NCBI GenBank assembly: GCA_900323505.1
Contig: OOIN01000024.1
Span: forward strand, 186,001-250,000
Direction: 5' to 3'
Length of the DNA: 64,000 nt
Origin: Ustilago trichophora
Lineage: Eukaryota > Basidiomycota > Ustilaginomycetes > Ustilaginales > Ustilaginaceae
Shown: in pieces, positions 10,546 through 19,462 of the stretch
How positions within the stretch are numbered: the first letter of the stretch is position 1
How the letters are laid out: each line of letters starts with the position of its first letter
The notes under the pieces: generated by a model
Databases searched by the model: none
Told to the model about the DNA's origin: nothing
What the model saw: only the letters and a program-made list of their open reading frames with translations
Made by a program: the position numbers and the translations under genes

Positions 10546-10973
10546 GGTCGCTCATACTCTGACTGCAACTCTAGGAACGGTGCTGCAAATAGGGATGGGC
10601 TGTGAGATTTGGAGGCAAAAGCGACCGTGTGCTATGCTATGACTGGATGTAGTCGTCGGAAACCAATGAGTCTGCCCTTGTTGCTGATCCAGGCTAAGCA
10701 GATAATGCTGTCGATGTCCTAAAGTCGATCGATATCGTGTTGGGTACGCTGCGATGGTGACGAGTTGGACAAAAGCCTGATGCGAGAATGTGGGTGGTGT
10801 GTATGGGTGAAGGCAAATGAAGCAGCCGAGGACGTTAATGGTTGGAGATGGATGATGGCGATGGATGGTGTGATGGTTGCCGGCAAGGTGGAGAATGCAA
10901 AGGGATTGCCAAGAGGCTCGCTAGGCATCCAAGAGTTGTCAAGTTTGAGGGGAATGCGCAAAGTGCAGAGTTG

Positions 10974-11016
10974 CTGTGCTGTGCTGTGCTGTGCTGTGCT
11001 GTGCTGTGCTGTGCTG
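10974..11016. repeat. (CTGTG)n pentanucleotide repeat
   Basis: About 8.6 tandem copies of CTGTG. A shorter three-copy run of the same unit is at about 4400-4416, at the 3' end of the Rab-like gene. Confidence 0.97.
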
Positions 11017-12454
11017 GAGTGACACAGATGTGTGTGTGGGTGTGTGTTGGTTTGCAAGCCTGCAGACTGAGCCAAGACACGGCATCCTTTTCCAAAACAG
11101 TAAGGCCGCCGACGGCAGTGCAACAGCCAAATGTGTGTGTGTAAAATGTGAAAATTGAGCGACTTGATTTTGATTTTTGAATTATTTATTTTTTTCGAGA
11201 TTTTCTCAATTTGTGCCGCTCTGCTGACGCGGATTTTCTTTGATTATATCCATCAAAGTTCAAACAAAGGGAGCAAGTCCACAGCTCGGGGCCACACATC
11301 GCGACCAGAGTGGAGCACAGAGACACGGGGCGCGGGCACTTTATCCACGGTCCGGCCCCTACTCGTATGACAATCTCAGCAGTCTCTCTCTTTCTGCCCT
11401 CCCGACTTTGGATTGAACAGAGTTCTAAATTCTAGAATCCTTGAATACAAAAAATGTGATTTCCGGAAAAATACTTACCAAAAAAAGAGTTGAAATCCGA
11501 CTCGGCACCTTTGAATAGTTAGTGAGTTTCTCTTCTTGGCCTATATCTGTCTCTCTGTCTAGAGCACCGCTTGTTTCCCTCGTTCTTCGTATTTGGACTT
11601 GCTGTATCTGTCACCGCCACGAGACCGGTCATCCTGATTCATTCACAGCTTTTCCCAGAGAGTCGGTTCCTAAGTTTTCAAGTCCCCTCGCCTGCAGAAA
11701 CACGCTGGGAATTTGAGTGCAGATATCGGTGGGTCAGTTGTGTGAGGGCGGTGCCTGCGTGAATGCCGTTGATGTTGATTTTGTCATGCGAGGTGAGTGA
11801 GGTTGTGTTGATGTGGAGCAGAGAAGCAGTCACACAGGTGTTTGATTGAGAGCAGCTTTCAAAGAGCCGGAATATCGTCGGTATGATGCCACAAAAATAA
11901 AGCTCGATTTTCTTCTGCGATGTGCAACCGAAATCAGGGGCAAGAGGAATGTGAATGTCAAAAAAAAAAAAAGAGAGACGCCAAGTGCCGCTGTTGTGGA
12001 ACCCACCATTTGACGTTGGCGTGATAACTCACAGTGACTTCCGAGGCGAAGAGAGAGAAGATCCACGCTAAAGTCACACAAAGTGGGGTGAATTACTTTA
12101 CCGAGCTCAACCATCCGCTCTGCCATCATCGCCGCTGTGTCCGACACATACACACAGCGTAGACCTCGGTACATCACGCCCAAATCCTTCTTAGGGCCAG
12201 GCGCCACCGTCCATGTTTCACACACAGAAAGGAGGATAGTGTCAGCATTGAAAGTGCCGTATCACGCGAGCGGTGTCTTCTCACGTCTTTTTGAACAGCA
12301 AGGTGGGAAAAGATGTGAGAGCCAAATGCCTCTGCAATGCACGGCGGCAATGGGAGGTTCGCATGGACCTTCTTGGCGTTGTAACGTTCTAGCTAGACTC
12401 CTACAACACTTGATTCCAATCTCTGCATCTCTGAGAGAGGGAGAGAGAGAGAAT

Positions 12455-12460
12455 GTGTGT

Positions 12461-12492
<32 letters not shown>
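12455..12492. repeat. (TG)n microsatellite
   Basis: A nearly pure TG run, interrupted by one TA, preceded by a short GA run (12431-12450). Confidence 0.95.
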
Positions 12493-12794
12493 CGATCCTA
12501 CTGTCGAATGGCATTTTGCCGATCGGCGCAACGCTGACTACATTGATGATCCGCCTTAGGGATTGAGATGGGGGCAGATCTCGCAGCTGAAGAGCTTCGA
12601 CTTGGTCTACCAAGACGCCGTTGGGAACGCGGTGCAAAGACAGCTCGGTCTATGTCAGAAAGTCGGACCGCGTCGTATTCTCAATCGGTTGAAAAGGCCG
12701 CCACGGCTGCGTGGAGTATCAAAAACTCAAGACCCTTTTGGGGTTTTACCTCGATTCTGCTGTCATGTTAAATGCTTTGATTGATAAATGGAAG

Positions 12795-13943
12795 CTATTC
12801 CTCGTCCTCGAGCTCTTCGAGGTCCTCATCATCCTCTTCAATCTCCTCGTCATCGTCTTCATCCCTCTCCTCGTCCTCATCCTCGCTAAACGCATCGTCG
12901 GAAGCATCATCCTCGTCATCCAGCGAGAGCATCAACGCTCTTGTTGACGTATTTTTGGTCCAATCTCGACCCGATTCCAATATCAATCCCTGCGAGCCCC
13001 ACAAAGTTGAAGTTAGGACAGTGTCAGTACCTCTGCCAATCGCTACAAAGCCGTGTGGATATAAAATATGGGGTGACAGTGTGGTACTTACGCGCAGGAT
13101 GCCCTTCACGAGCTCCTTCTTGGACCTCGCCTCGTTGATCTCTCGTTGCATCTGTTGGACTTTTTGCACCACGGCAAGATCTTGTTGCGAAGTATCCGAG
13201 TCCTGTTGTCCGGCTGGTCCACTCGAGGGGTGCAACTGACGATTTCGAATGTCCGCCTTGACACTTTTGATGTTCTCCAACAGCTTCATTGTTTCCGCTC
13301 GCTGATCACGGATTCGAGCTTTGACTTGGATTCGCTCCCGCTTGATCGCCTGAATGTCGTTAAAGATCTTGAGGAATTCCAACGCTTGATCGTCTCTCTG
13401 TTCCAATAATTTTCTCGTTGATGCGTACTGCCCCTGTTGCCCTGCTGCTTCGTCCCCTTGTCTGCTGTCTGATGAAAGGGGCGATGTGGTAGAGAGCACT
13501 TTTTGAATTACTGCACTGGACTCTAGCGCTTTGGCCGTCTCCGTCTTGAGTCTGTTTTCCGCCTCCAGCTCTCGTAGGCGCTTCTTCTTCTCCTCGATCT
13601 GCCGCGATAAAGCCGACGTGCTCGTGGGCATCTTCATCGGCTCCTCCGCGAGCTCCGTTTCGTAGGCTTCCCAAAAGTCGAGCTCCTTCGATTTGCGCTG
13701 CAGGTGCTGCCGCCTGTTCTCCACCTCATAGTATATCGCTCGTTCCAATGGAGAGAGCTGGAGTGGTGCAGATGAGCTGGACGAAGGGGAGGTGGGGGCG
13801 ATAAGGTTGCGCAGCTCATCGCGTCGAAGTGCAAGGGAGGATGGACCGGCGACGGATGACGCGGCTGTGCGTTGGGCTGCTGTTGTGGAATCAATGTGCC
13901 GATCAAAGGTCGCTAGGAGCGCATCTAGAGGTGAGACTGTCAT
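12795..13943 (-). CDS. CENP-H-like inner kinetochore protein (Fta3-like), one intron
   Basis: Probable CCAN subunit bridging centromeric chromatin and outer kinetochore. Two exons: 13092-13943 and 12795-12989, with an intron at 12990-13091 (donor GTAAGT, branch-like CTAAC, acceptor CTCGCAG), giving about 348 residues. The start is the ATG at 13943 (MTVSPLDALLATF). Residues 70-300 are long coiled coils (IEEKKKRLRELEAENRLKTE; KRERIQVKARIRDQRAET). Across the splice the text reads LVKGILR-GLILESGRDWTKNT, matching the CENP-H signature in which a coiled coil ends in an ILxS...NWxxD block. The last 45 residues are nearly all Asp/Glu. The intron is 102 nt with no in-frame stop, so an unspliced transcript would add 34 residues and keep frame. 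Another long coiled-coil kinetochore subunit is the main alternative. Confidence 0.65.
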   Translation of the reverse strand: MTVSPLDALLATFDRHIDSTTAAQRTAASSVAGPSSLALRRDELRNLIAPTSPSSSSSAPLQLSPLERAIYYEVENRRQHLQRKSKELDFWEAYETELAEEPMKMPTSTSALSRQIEEKKKRLRELEAENRLKTETAKALESSAVIQKVLSTTSPLSSDSRQGDEAAGQQGQYASTRKLLEQRDDQALEFLKIFNDIQAIKRERIQVKARIRDQRAETMKLLENIKSVKADIRNRQLHPSSGPAGQQDSDTSQQDLAVVQKVQQMQREINEARSKKELVKGILRVSTTLSPHILYPHGFVAIGRGTDTVLTSTLWGSQGLILESGRDWTKNTSTRALMLSLDDEDDASDDAFSEDEDEERDEDDDEEIEEDDEDLEELEDEE

Positions 13944-15112
13944 GATGCTATAGGAGAGCAATTGCGGCTGACAGCAGGTGAGAGGATGCGGAATGGCTGT
14001 GGAAGATTGTTCTCGTATGCTGGCAGGCGAGGCAGTTGCTGAGATCCAGAAGATCGACAATAATAGATTGGCGCTTTGAGATAAGATTATGCCTGATATG
14101 AGTGATGATGGTGGTCAAAGGATGGATATGGATGGGAGAGATATCGTGACGTCGATGCAATGGAAGCGCTGGAGATCAACACCAAGGAGAGCCTCGAGCA
14201 TCATCATCATTTACCGGAACATTGCTGCAGCGAGACCCTTTCCGACTATTTTCGACGCGTCCACGGCGCCAAGACGTGTTTCCCTTTTGTTACACCTTCG
14301 TCTCCAACAAATTTCGTCAGGTCAAAGTCCCACGTGGACTTCTGCCAGTTGCCATCGAGTGCCTCTTGCGAATCTGGTGATCTCTTCGACGAGATCCTGC
14401 ACAGCCGAGATAGTAGCAAGTCTTTCGTTCTAGCTTCTTATCGGACAAGCTACCGAGGTCAAGCCTTTCTTTGGCATGCTAGAATGAGACTTTTACATGG
14501 AAGTCCGGTTTTGAAGACTAACTTTGTTGTGAGCTCATGGTAGCGTGACAACTCGAGAACCGCGATATCTTAGCTTCATCCAATGATCTTTGGGATGCAC
14601 CGAGCGACGGTCGATGCGAACGTGGCATGGGTCGATTGAGACGTCGAGCTGCGGTGATATCGGAAAAGCTGTCAAGAGTGGCGATGCAGTCTTGGCAGCA
14701 TACAACAATGTAAATTTAGCCTGAGCTAGAAGAAGCAAGCTCGAGGCAGACTCGCGTCGATCAGTCGGACAGATGTCCGATAACCATTGAGCGCACCAGT
14801 CCTATGCGCAATCATGTTGATGGGAGAGAGGATTGGAAAACCATATCACATCTACCGACGCTCAAAACCTGATCGGGGCAGGCCCTAGCAGCAAGCCGCT
14901 CAGAGTTGACCGAGATGCTGCGTCGAATCGGAGAATGGCTTCGTGTCTCTGAGCGGCAGCCAGATATGATCGCTGCTGGCAGCTTTGTGAGCAGACTTCG
15001 AAGACCGGTCGATATCGACCAGTCCCGCAGATCAACCGAGCGATGGATCAAGGTCGTCGTCTTGTTGAGGCCTTTTACTCGACGCAAAACGCGAACAGCA
15101 ACTACGCGAGGC

Positions 15113-15144
<32 letters not shown>

Positions 15145-16442
15145 GTCCGAATGCAGCAGAAATTTCTGACTCTGGAACGGCACAATGAGAGTTGCCTGCG
15201 TCTCGTTTCTGCAGCTTCTCTCGTCTTTCTTTTATTTTTTGACGTCCGACTGCATATTTTTGCGCCTAATGAGGGCCTCGCTTGTACCTCTTTCGCCCAT
15301 TTCCGGTACATCTTCTCTTTCAAGAGTCTGACGTCTCTCGGCGTTGAGACCGGGTCCTTGCACCGAGATCAGTTTGCCTTGTCGTGGCTGTCTTTTGCGT
15401 TCGCCCACATTGTGAATAATTGCTCCGTTTTACCTGAGCTAGGAGCTAGGAGAGAGGAGGTTTGAGCATAAAAGAAAGAAAGTGTGGGCGAAGACTCTCG
15501 GCTGGATGTGAGAATGATGCGTGGGATCGTCAATGTCTCACACCGACAAAGAAGACGAGCGGGAAGCTGCTGCCGATGTGGAATACGATACACTTGTTAG
15601 AAGTGCAAGACAGACAAAGTGAGACGCAGTCCGCCAAGCCTCGGCGTCACACGATCCGCCTGCATCCGCTTCGCATCCACCTTGACTGTTTGACGCCCCT
15701 CTTTCTTTTGCTTCGCAGTGTGTTTCACTCGCTGTATAGTGACCAAGGTGCGCCCCCTGCCCGATCATCTTGTGTCCAGGTCCGGCGATGGAACCACGCG
15801 CTTGTTCTTTGAGATGAAAGGGCCCGAGAGCCATTTGCGTCCTATGCAACGACAATTACGTGCAGCTCGGGAACTTTATCGAATGAGAGCGGCTCTCTGA
15901 TACAAAGCGAGACACTTGAGGTAGATCCATGAGCCTTGCAAACTTTTGCAACCGGAAATACAGTCCACTTCCATCGAGCTTGGTGCTGAGTGTGAGCGAC
16001 AACTCTCTCGTCAGCGGTGGTGGTGGCATTGAAACTGGGCTCGTTCGGCGGTCCTGCCGAACACCTAAACTTAGCTTGGGCTCAATCTTGATCGTAGGAC
16101 AGCGTAAGGTGACCGGTGAAGGGACGAGCTGAAGGGTTTCTCTGCAGGTGCAGCGGAGATTCAAGGTAGCCGCCCCGTCTTGAAGGAAAGCGCCTGTTTG
16201 ATGGCGCTCACTGTGCCGGTGACTGAAAACGCAAGTGTCATGTCTTCCAGCTGAACGAATGCGATGCGATTCGGTTTGCGCAAGGGTGCATCCCTCGCCG
16301 AGGACAAGATATATAGATGCTGGCAAGTCCGGTGCATGTACGGACCCGATTCTTTTCATCCCATTGAGCCTTCCCATCCATCCGTCCATAGCACCTTGGC
16401 AACTATCTTTCTGACATCCACCATCTTCGACACAGCATCATT
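13944..16442. other. 2.5-kb intergenic region, CENP-H-like to thaumatin-like
   Basis: The two genes point away from each other, so both promoters lie here. Short frames (for example 14160-14543, 15043-15465, 15856-16389 on the minus strand) have no recognisable domain, overlap on opposite strands and are not supported as genes. A CT-rich run is at about 15114-15142. A TATATAG at 16310-16316 lies 127 bases before the thaumatin-like ATG. Confidence 0.45.
16310..16316 (+). promoter_or_regulatory. TATA-like box of the thaumatin-like gene
   Basis: TATATAG, 127 bases upstream of the ATG at 16443. It is a good TATA match in an otherwise GC-balanced region. With a start 30-60 bases downstream it would leave a leader of about 70-100 bases. 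Confidence 0.4.
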
Positions 16443-16982
16443 ATGGTGGCCATCTTCCGCACCCTCCTCGCCATCGGCACTCTTGCCACCGCGGCAGCTG
16501 CCGCTTCCGTTGCACCCCGCAGCTCCAAGATCACCTTCACCGTGACCAACAAGTGCAAGCACGAGTTTGCGCCGGTCTTCCTCCCTGCGCTTCCAGGCAA
16601 ATCGCAGTGGTCGGTTCTCAAGTCGGGCAAGTCGGAGTCCTTCTCGTTCTACTCGGACGACTACAGAGGCAAAGTCTTCTCGCCCCTTCGCAACGCCAAC
16701 ATCACCACGGGCCAGGGCGCCACGGCGGGCGAGTTTGACCTGGCAACAGGCGCATACGACATCTCGGTGGCCGATGGATTCAACGTAGGAATGTACCTGC
16801 AGCTACTCGGCAGACAATACCAGGGCTACTGCCAGCCGGCTTACTGCAACAGCAAGGATTGCGCGGATGCCTACAAGACCAACAGCGGTCTCCTGTCGGC
16901 AAGCAGGGCTGGCAGCAGCACTGTCAAGCCCAATCACAGTTGCCCGCCAACTTTCACCACTTGGAACGTCCAGTTCTGCTAA
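16443..16982 (+). CDS. Small secreted thaumatin-like protein
   Basis: 179 residues. An N-terminal signal peptide is clear: Arg6, then a hydrophobic L/A core and an Ala run, with likely cleavage after Ala21. The mature part starts as a beta-rich domain (KITFTVTNKCKHEFAPVF) and ends in a Cys cluster, YCQPAYCNSKDCADAY, then SCPP and a terminal Cys. The six cysteines are at 38, 130, 135, 140, 167 and 179. The layout resembles a reduced thaumatin/PR-5 fold, which in full form has 10 or 16 cysteines. One N-glycosylation motif (NIT) is near residue 89. The protein is presumably exported to the apoplast or cell wall. A role as a plant-facing effector is possible given the probable smut host, but is inference. 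It is single-exon and convergent with the Sfr1-like gene 266 bases away. Confidence 0.7.
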   Translation: MVAIFRTLLAIGTLATAAAAASVAPRSSKITFTVTNKCKHEFAPVFLPALPGKSQWSVLKSGKSESFSFYSDDYRGKVFSPLRNANITTGQGATAGEFDLATGAYDISVADGFNVGMYLQLLGRQYQGYCQPAYCNSKDCADAYKTNSGLLSASRAGSSTVKPNHSCPPTFTTWNVQFC

Positions 16983-17248
16983 TGGCTTTGGCTTGCGGTC
17001 ATCGACAACAATGAAGTATATCACTCAACAGAATTGTACGCATAGCTCGCGTTCTCATCCTATCGCTTGAGCTCGACTTTTCAGCATCACCTTTGCATTC
17101 ATTCACTATCGCCAGTGGCACTTTTCATTTGTTTATTTCTCTCGCTGAACATTGTGGTTTGTACCTCGCTTTTCGTCATCGTGATTCAGATGCTACCGTA
17201 TCGGGCGTTTCTTCCCGGGTATGAACTCGCTGCAGTGCATTGTTGGAG

Positions 17249-18301
17249 CTAATCTGTGCGGCGGGGAGCGCGTGTGGTTTCGTCTTTGTTGATCCCTGGA
17301 TCGCGAAAGTCTTCTTCTTCGACGTCCCATTCGAGTGACGACTTGTCAGCGCCGAGCATGTCGAGCATGCTGCCTATGTTCCACTTGCGTTCAATACCGC
17401 GTGCGCCTGGGGCAGTTGTTGAGGATGTCGAGGGACCATCGTCTTGTGTCCCGAGTAGGCTCTCTCGCTTTCGGGGCGTTGAAGATGACCCGACGATGGA
17501 TTGTGATCGACGGATGAGCTCGGACAGCTCTGGGAGAGAAGCCTGCGAGTCTGTACCTTGGCTGTCTTGGCCCTTCAGCCCTGGGACGGGATCCTCGGTA
17601 GAGCGCAGTGCAGCGGCTTGCTCTTCTGCTCCTGGCGAAGTGAAGCGCGACCTACGTAGGAGCCAAGGAGGGCTGGAAGGTTCGGGCGACTCTGATGACT
17701 TGCGTTTGTGAGGATTCGAGGAAGATGCTTGCATACCGACCGAGGTGGACGGCGGCGACTCGAGACCATAATCACCGCGCGAGGGAATGCCGCCGGTCGC
17801 TGACCAGTCTCCGCCTTGGGCACCTGTCATCTTCCAGAGGTCTTGTGCGGCCAATTGACCGGCTTCACGCCATAGCGCTATCTCTTGCGGGAGCGCTGAG
17901 AGGGCATCTTCTCGTAAGCATTTGTTGGCTTGTTGCAGAAGCAAGAGTCTTGCTTCTAGCGCCTGACGCTGTTTTCTAACACTGGCCGACGAGGATGTGG
18001 ATACTTCTGCTGGCACTTGTTGGGACGATGGCGCTGCTGGTGTGCCTGTTGGCGGCGGTGCTTTGGGTTCCATGCTTCGCTGAGACGGACTGCGCTTGAG
18101 AGGGGAGCGAAAGGGTCGGGATAGCCTCGATTGCAGTGCTGCTGGCTGTTTGCGAGTAGGCGTTGGGCTGAGTCTCTCGTTTGGAGTGTGGCGTAAGGCG
18201 GTTGAAATGCTGCTGCTAGCGGATTCGGATGGAGGGTTCTCTTCGAGCCAAAACGCCGACGACGACGAGGCAGAACGGGAAGAGGAAGGTGTTGGGTCCA
18301 T
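17249..18301 (-). CDS. Sfr1/Mei5-like recombination accessory protein
   Basis: 350 residues. The Swi5-Sfr1 (Sae3-Mei5) complex stimulates Rad51/Dmc1 strand exchange. The sequence shows a disordered N-terminus containing RPFRSPLKRSP near residue 65, a short motif typical of Sfr1/Mei5 proteins. A predicted helix/coiled coil follows (KQRQALEARLLLLQQANKCL, about 108-130), then an EIALWREAGQLAAQDLWKM segment, which parallels the family's KWR...AAE signature. The C-terminal half is Ser-rich and unstructured, with a final acidic block. In known Sfr1 proteins the structured part is C-terminal, so this long tail is unusual. The ATG at 18301 is the first in frame. It is divergent from AVL9. The assignment rests on two short motifs, hence moderate confidence. 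Confidence 0.55.
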   Translation of the reverse strand: MDPTPSSSRSASSSSAFWLEENPPSESASSSISTALRHTPNERLSPTPTRKQPAALQSRLSRPFRSPLKRSPSQRSMEPKAPPPTGTPAAPSSQQVPAEVSTSSSASVRKQRQALEARLLLLQQANKCLREDALSALPQEIALWREAGQLAAQDLWKMTGAQGGDWSATGGIPSRGDYGLESPPSTSVGMQASSSNPHKRKSSESPEPSSPPWLLRRSRFTSPGAEEQAAALRSTEDPVPGLKGQDSQGTDSQASLPELSELIRRSQSIVGSSSTPRKRESLLGTQDDGPSTSSTTAPGARGIERKWNIGSMLDMLGADKSSLEWDVEEEDFRDPGINKDETTRAPRRTD

Positions 18302-19462
18302 CTTTTCGAGTGTGGCCCCTGGTCGGCGACGCTGTTTTTGGCGTGTGAGGAGAAGGGATTGTGACTGAGCTGAAGAGCAAAATCAAGCTGAGTCACAGTC
18401 GATGCCGCAGCGACGTAGCCACGAGGACTATTTGTGGTGTTTGTTGGTATCTCAGATGCCCTCAATCGCGATAGCAAAGCACAAGGTAAGTGTCAAGCGA
18501 CCTGATAGTAGGCGGTGAAGCCAATATGGGACTGAGCTGAGGAAAGCGAGACTAGCACGAACCTTTTGAATGTCAGCTCTACCTAGCCGGACAGCACTGG
18601 ACCCATCTTGACTAGTGTCGACGTCAAGCTCCTTTAGGTGTTCTGGGTGGCATGCCATGAGCCCGCTGCTTAGTTTCCAGCGTGAGCTGACTGTAAATGA
18701 TCGGACCAGCCGAAGAGCAATCTTGATCTTGCCTAACGGCGACAAGGCAACGAGCCAAGCGTCGGCAGTCCCGAAGATCAGGAGTAGAGTGTTGATGAGT
18801 GGCTACAAGCTCAATTTGGGCACTTGCTCTTTCCATAAGATCGAGTCGTCTTCTTGTACACCTCGGATGCCTTTCAGAGTCAGAGTCTAAGAATGGGCTT
18901 TCCATTGAAAATCCACTGCAATTTTGATAAGATGATCGAGACAAGAGTAGACTTGATATCGAAATGAGTCCGTGTTTGAAGCTATTGGAAGAGTGGAGGT
19001 ACAGTACTGTACAGTACAGTACAGTACAAGGTATGCACAAGCCAAAAATTCACCTTTTTCGGCTCGCATACAGCCATGACAACCCTGCAGATCTTCTGAG
19101 CTACAGTACAACTGCGCTCAACGTGACTAGAAATGGAAGCCCGACTGAACCAACACGCAACACACCGCATTCCACTGCACCATCCGCGACCTGCTCATTG
19201 CAACTCACTCAACCCACCATCATCACCATCATCAGGGTCGATCGGACCGGACCGGACAGGACAGGACAGAATAGATCATACCCACACAACCGCTGATCTC
19301 TATTCGCCCATCCACGGTCCAAACAGCATTGTACAGCCTAGACCAGGAGTCGCTCCGTTCCCACTTTTTTCCTTCCGTCTTGCACATTCACGAGCCTCGA
19401 AAGGGCATTTGGAAGCATTTTCTACCTATCTCCCCTTCAAGCAATACACTCGGCTCTACAAG
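18302..19462. other. Divergent intergenic region, Sfr1-like / AVL9
   Basis: Carries both promoters. It includes the densest GTAC array of the window (18999-19028). A 93-codon minus-strand frame (18624-18905) has no recognised domain and is left out. A GGACC/GGACA repeat-like patch is at 19245-19268. Frames open upstream of the chosen AVL9 ATG are low complexity. Confidence 0.45.
18999..19028. repeat. (AGTAC)n palindromic pentamer array
   Basis: About six AGTAC/ACAGT units, including one inversion that creates GTACTGTAC. It is the tandem form of a motif scattered in single or double copies through the gene-poor regions (see findings). Confidence 0.95.

Larger units (their letters stand above)
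10546..12794. other. 2.2-kb intergenic region
   Basis: Upstream of the PI4P 5-kinase and downstream of the CENP-H-like gene. It contains a CTGTG pentamer array (10974-11016), an AT-rich patch (about 11155-11215 and 11430-11520), an A12 run near 11960 and a TG repeat (about 12455-12492). The reading frames here are under 140 codons, overlap on both strands and resemble no family I know. No gene is supported. Confidence 0.45.

Noticed and set aside
11264..11272. Exact ACAAAGGGA, the Ustilago pheromone response element (Prf1 site)
   Set aside because: A 9-mer is expected about once per two windows by chance; it is single and not near a mating-type or pheromone gene.
12137..12559. Overlapping frames of 140 (+) and 131 (-, 11830-12225) codons
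   Set aside because: Neither has a recognisable domain; the plus frame ends in a Val-Cys run from the TG repeat.
18624..18905. 93-codon minus-strand frame beginning MESPFLDSDSER between the Sfr1-like gene and AVL9
   Set aside because: Reads somewhat protein-like, but no family is recognised, no clear intron links it to the adjacent frame (18452-18745), and it lies in a divergent promoter.
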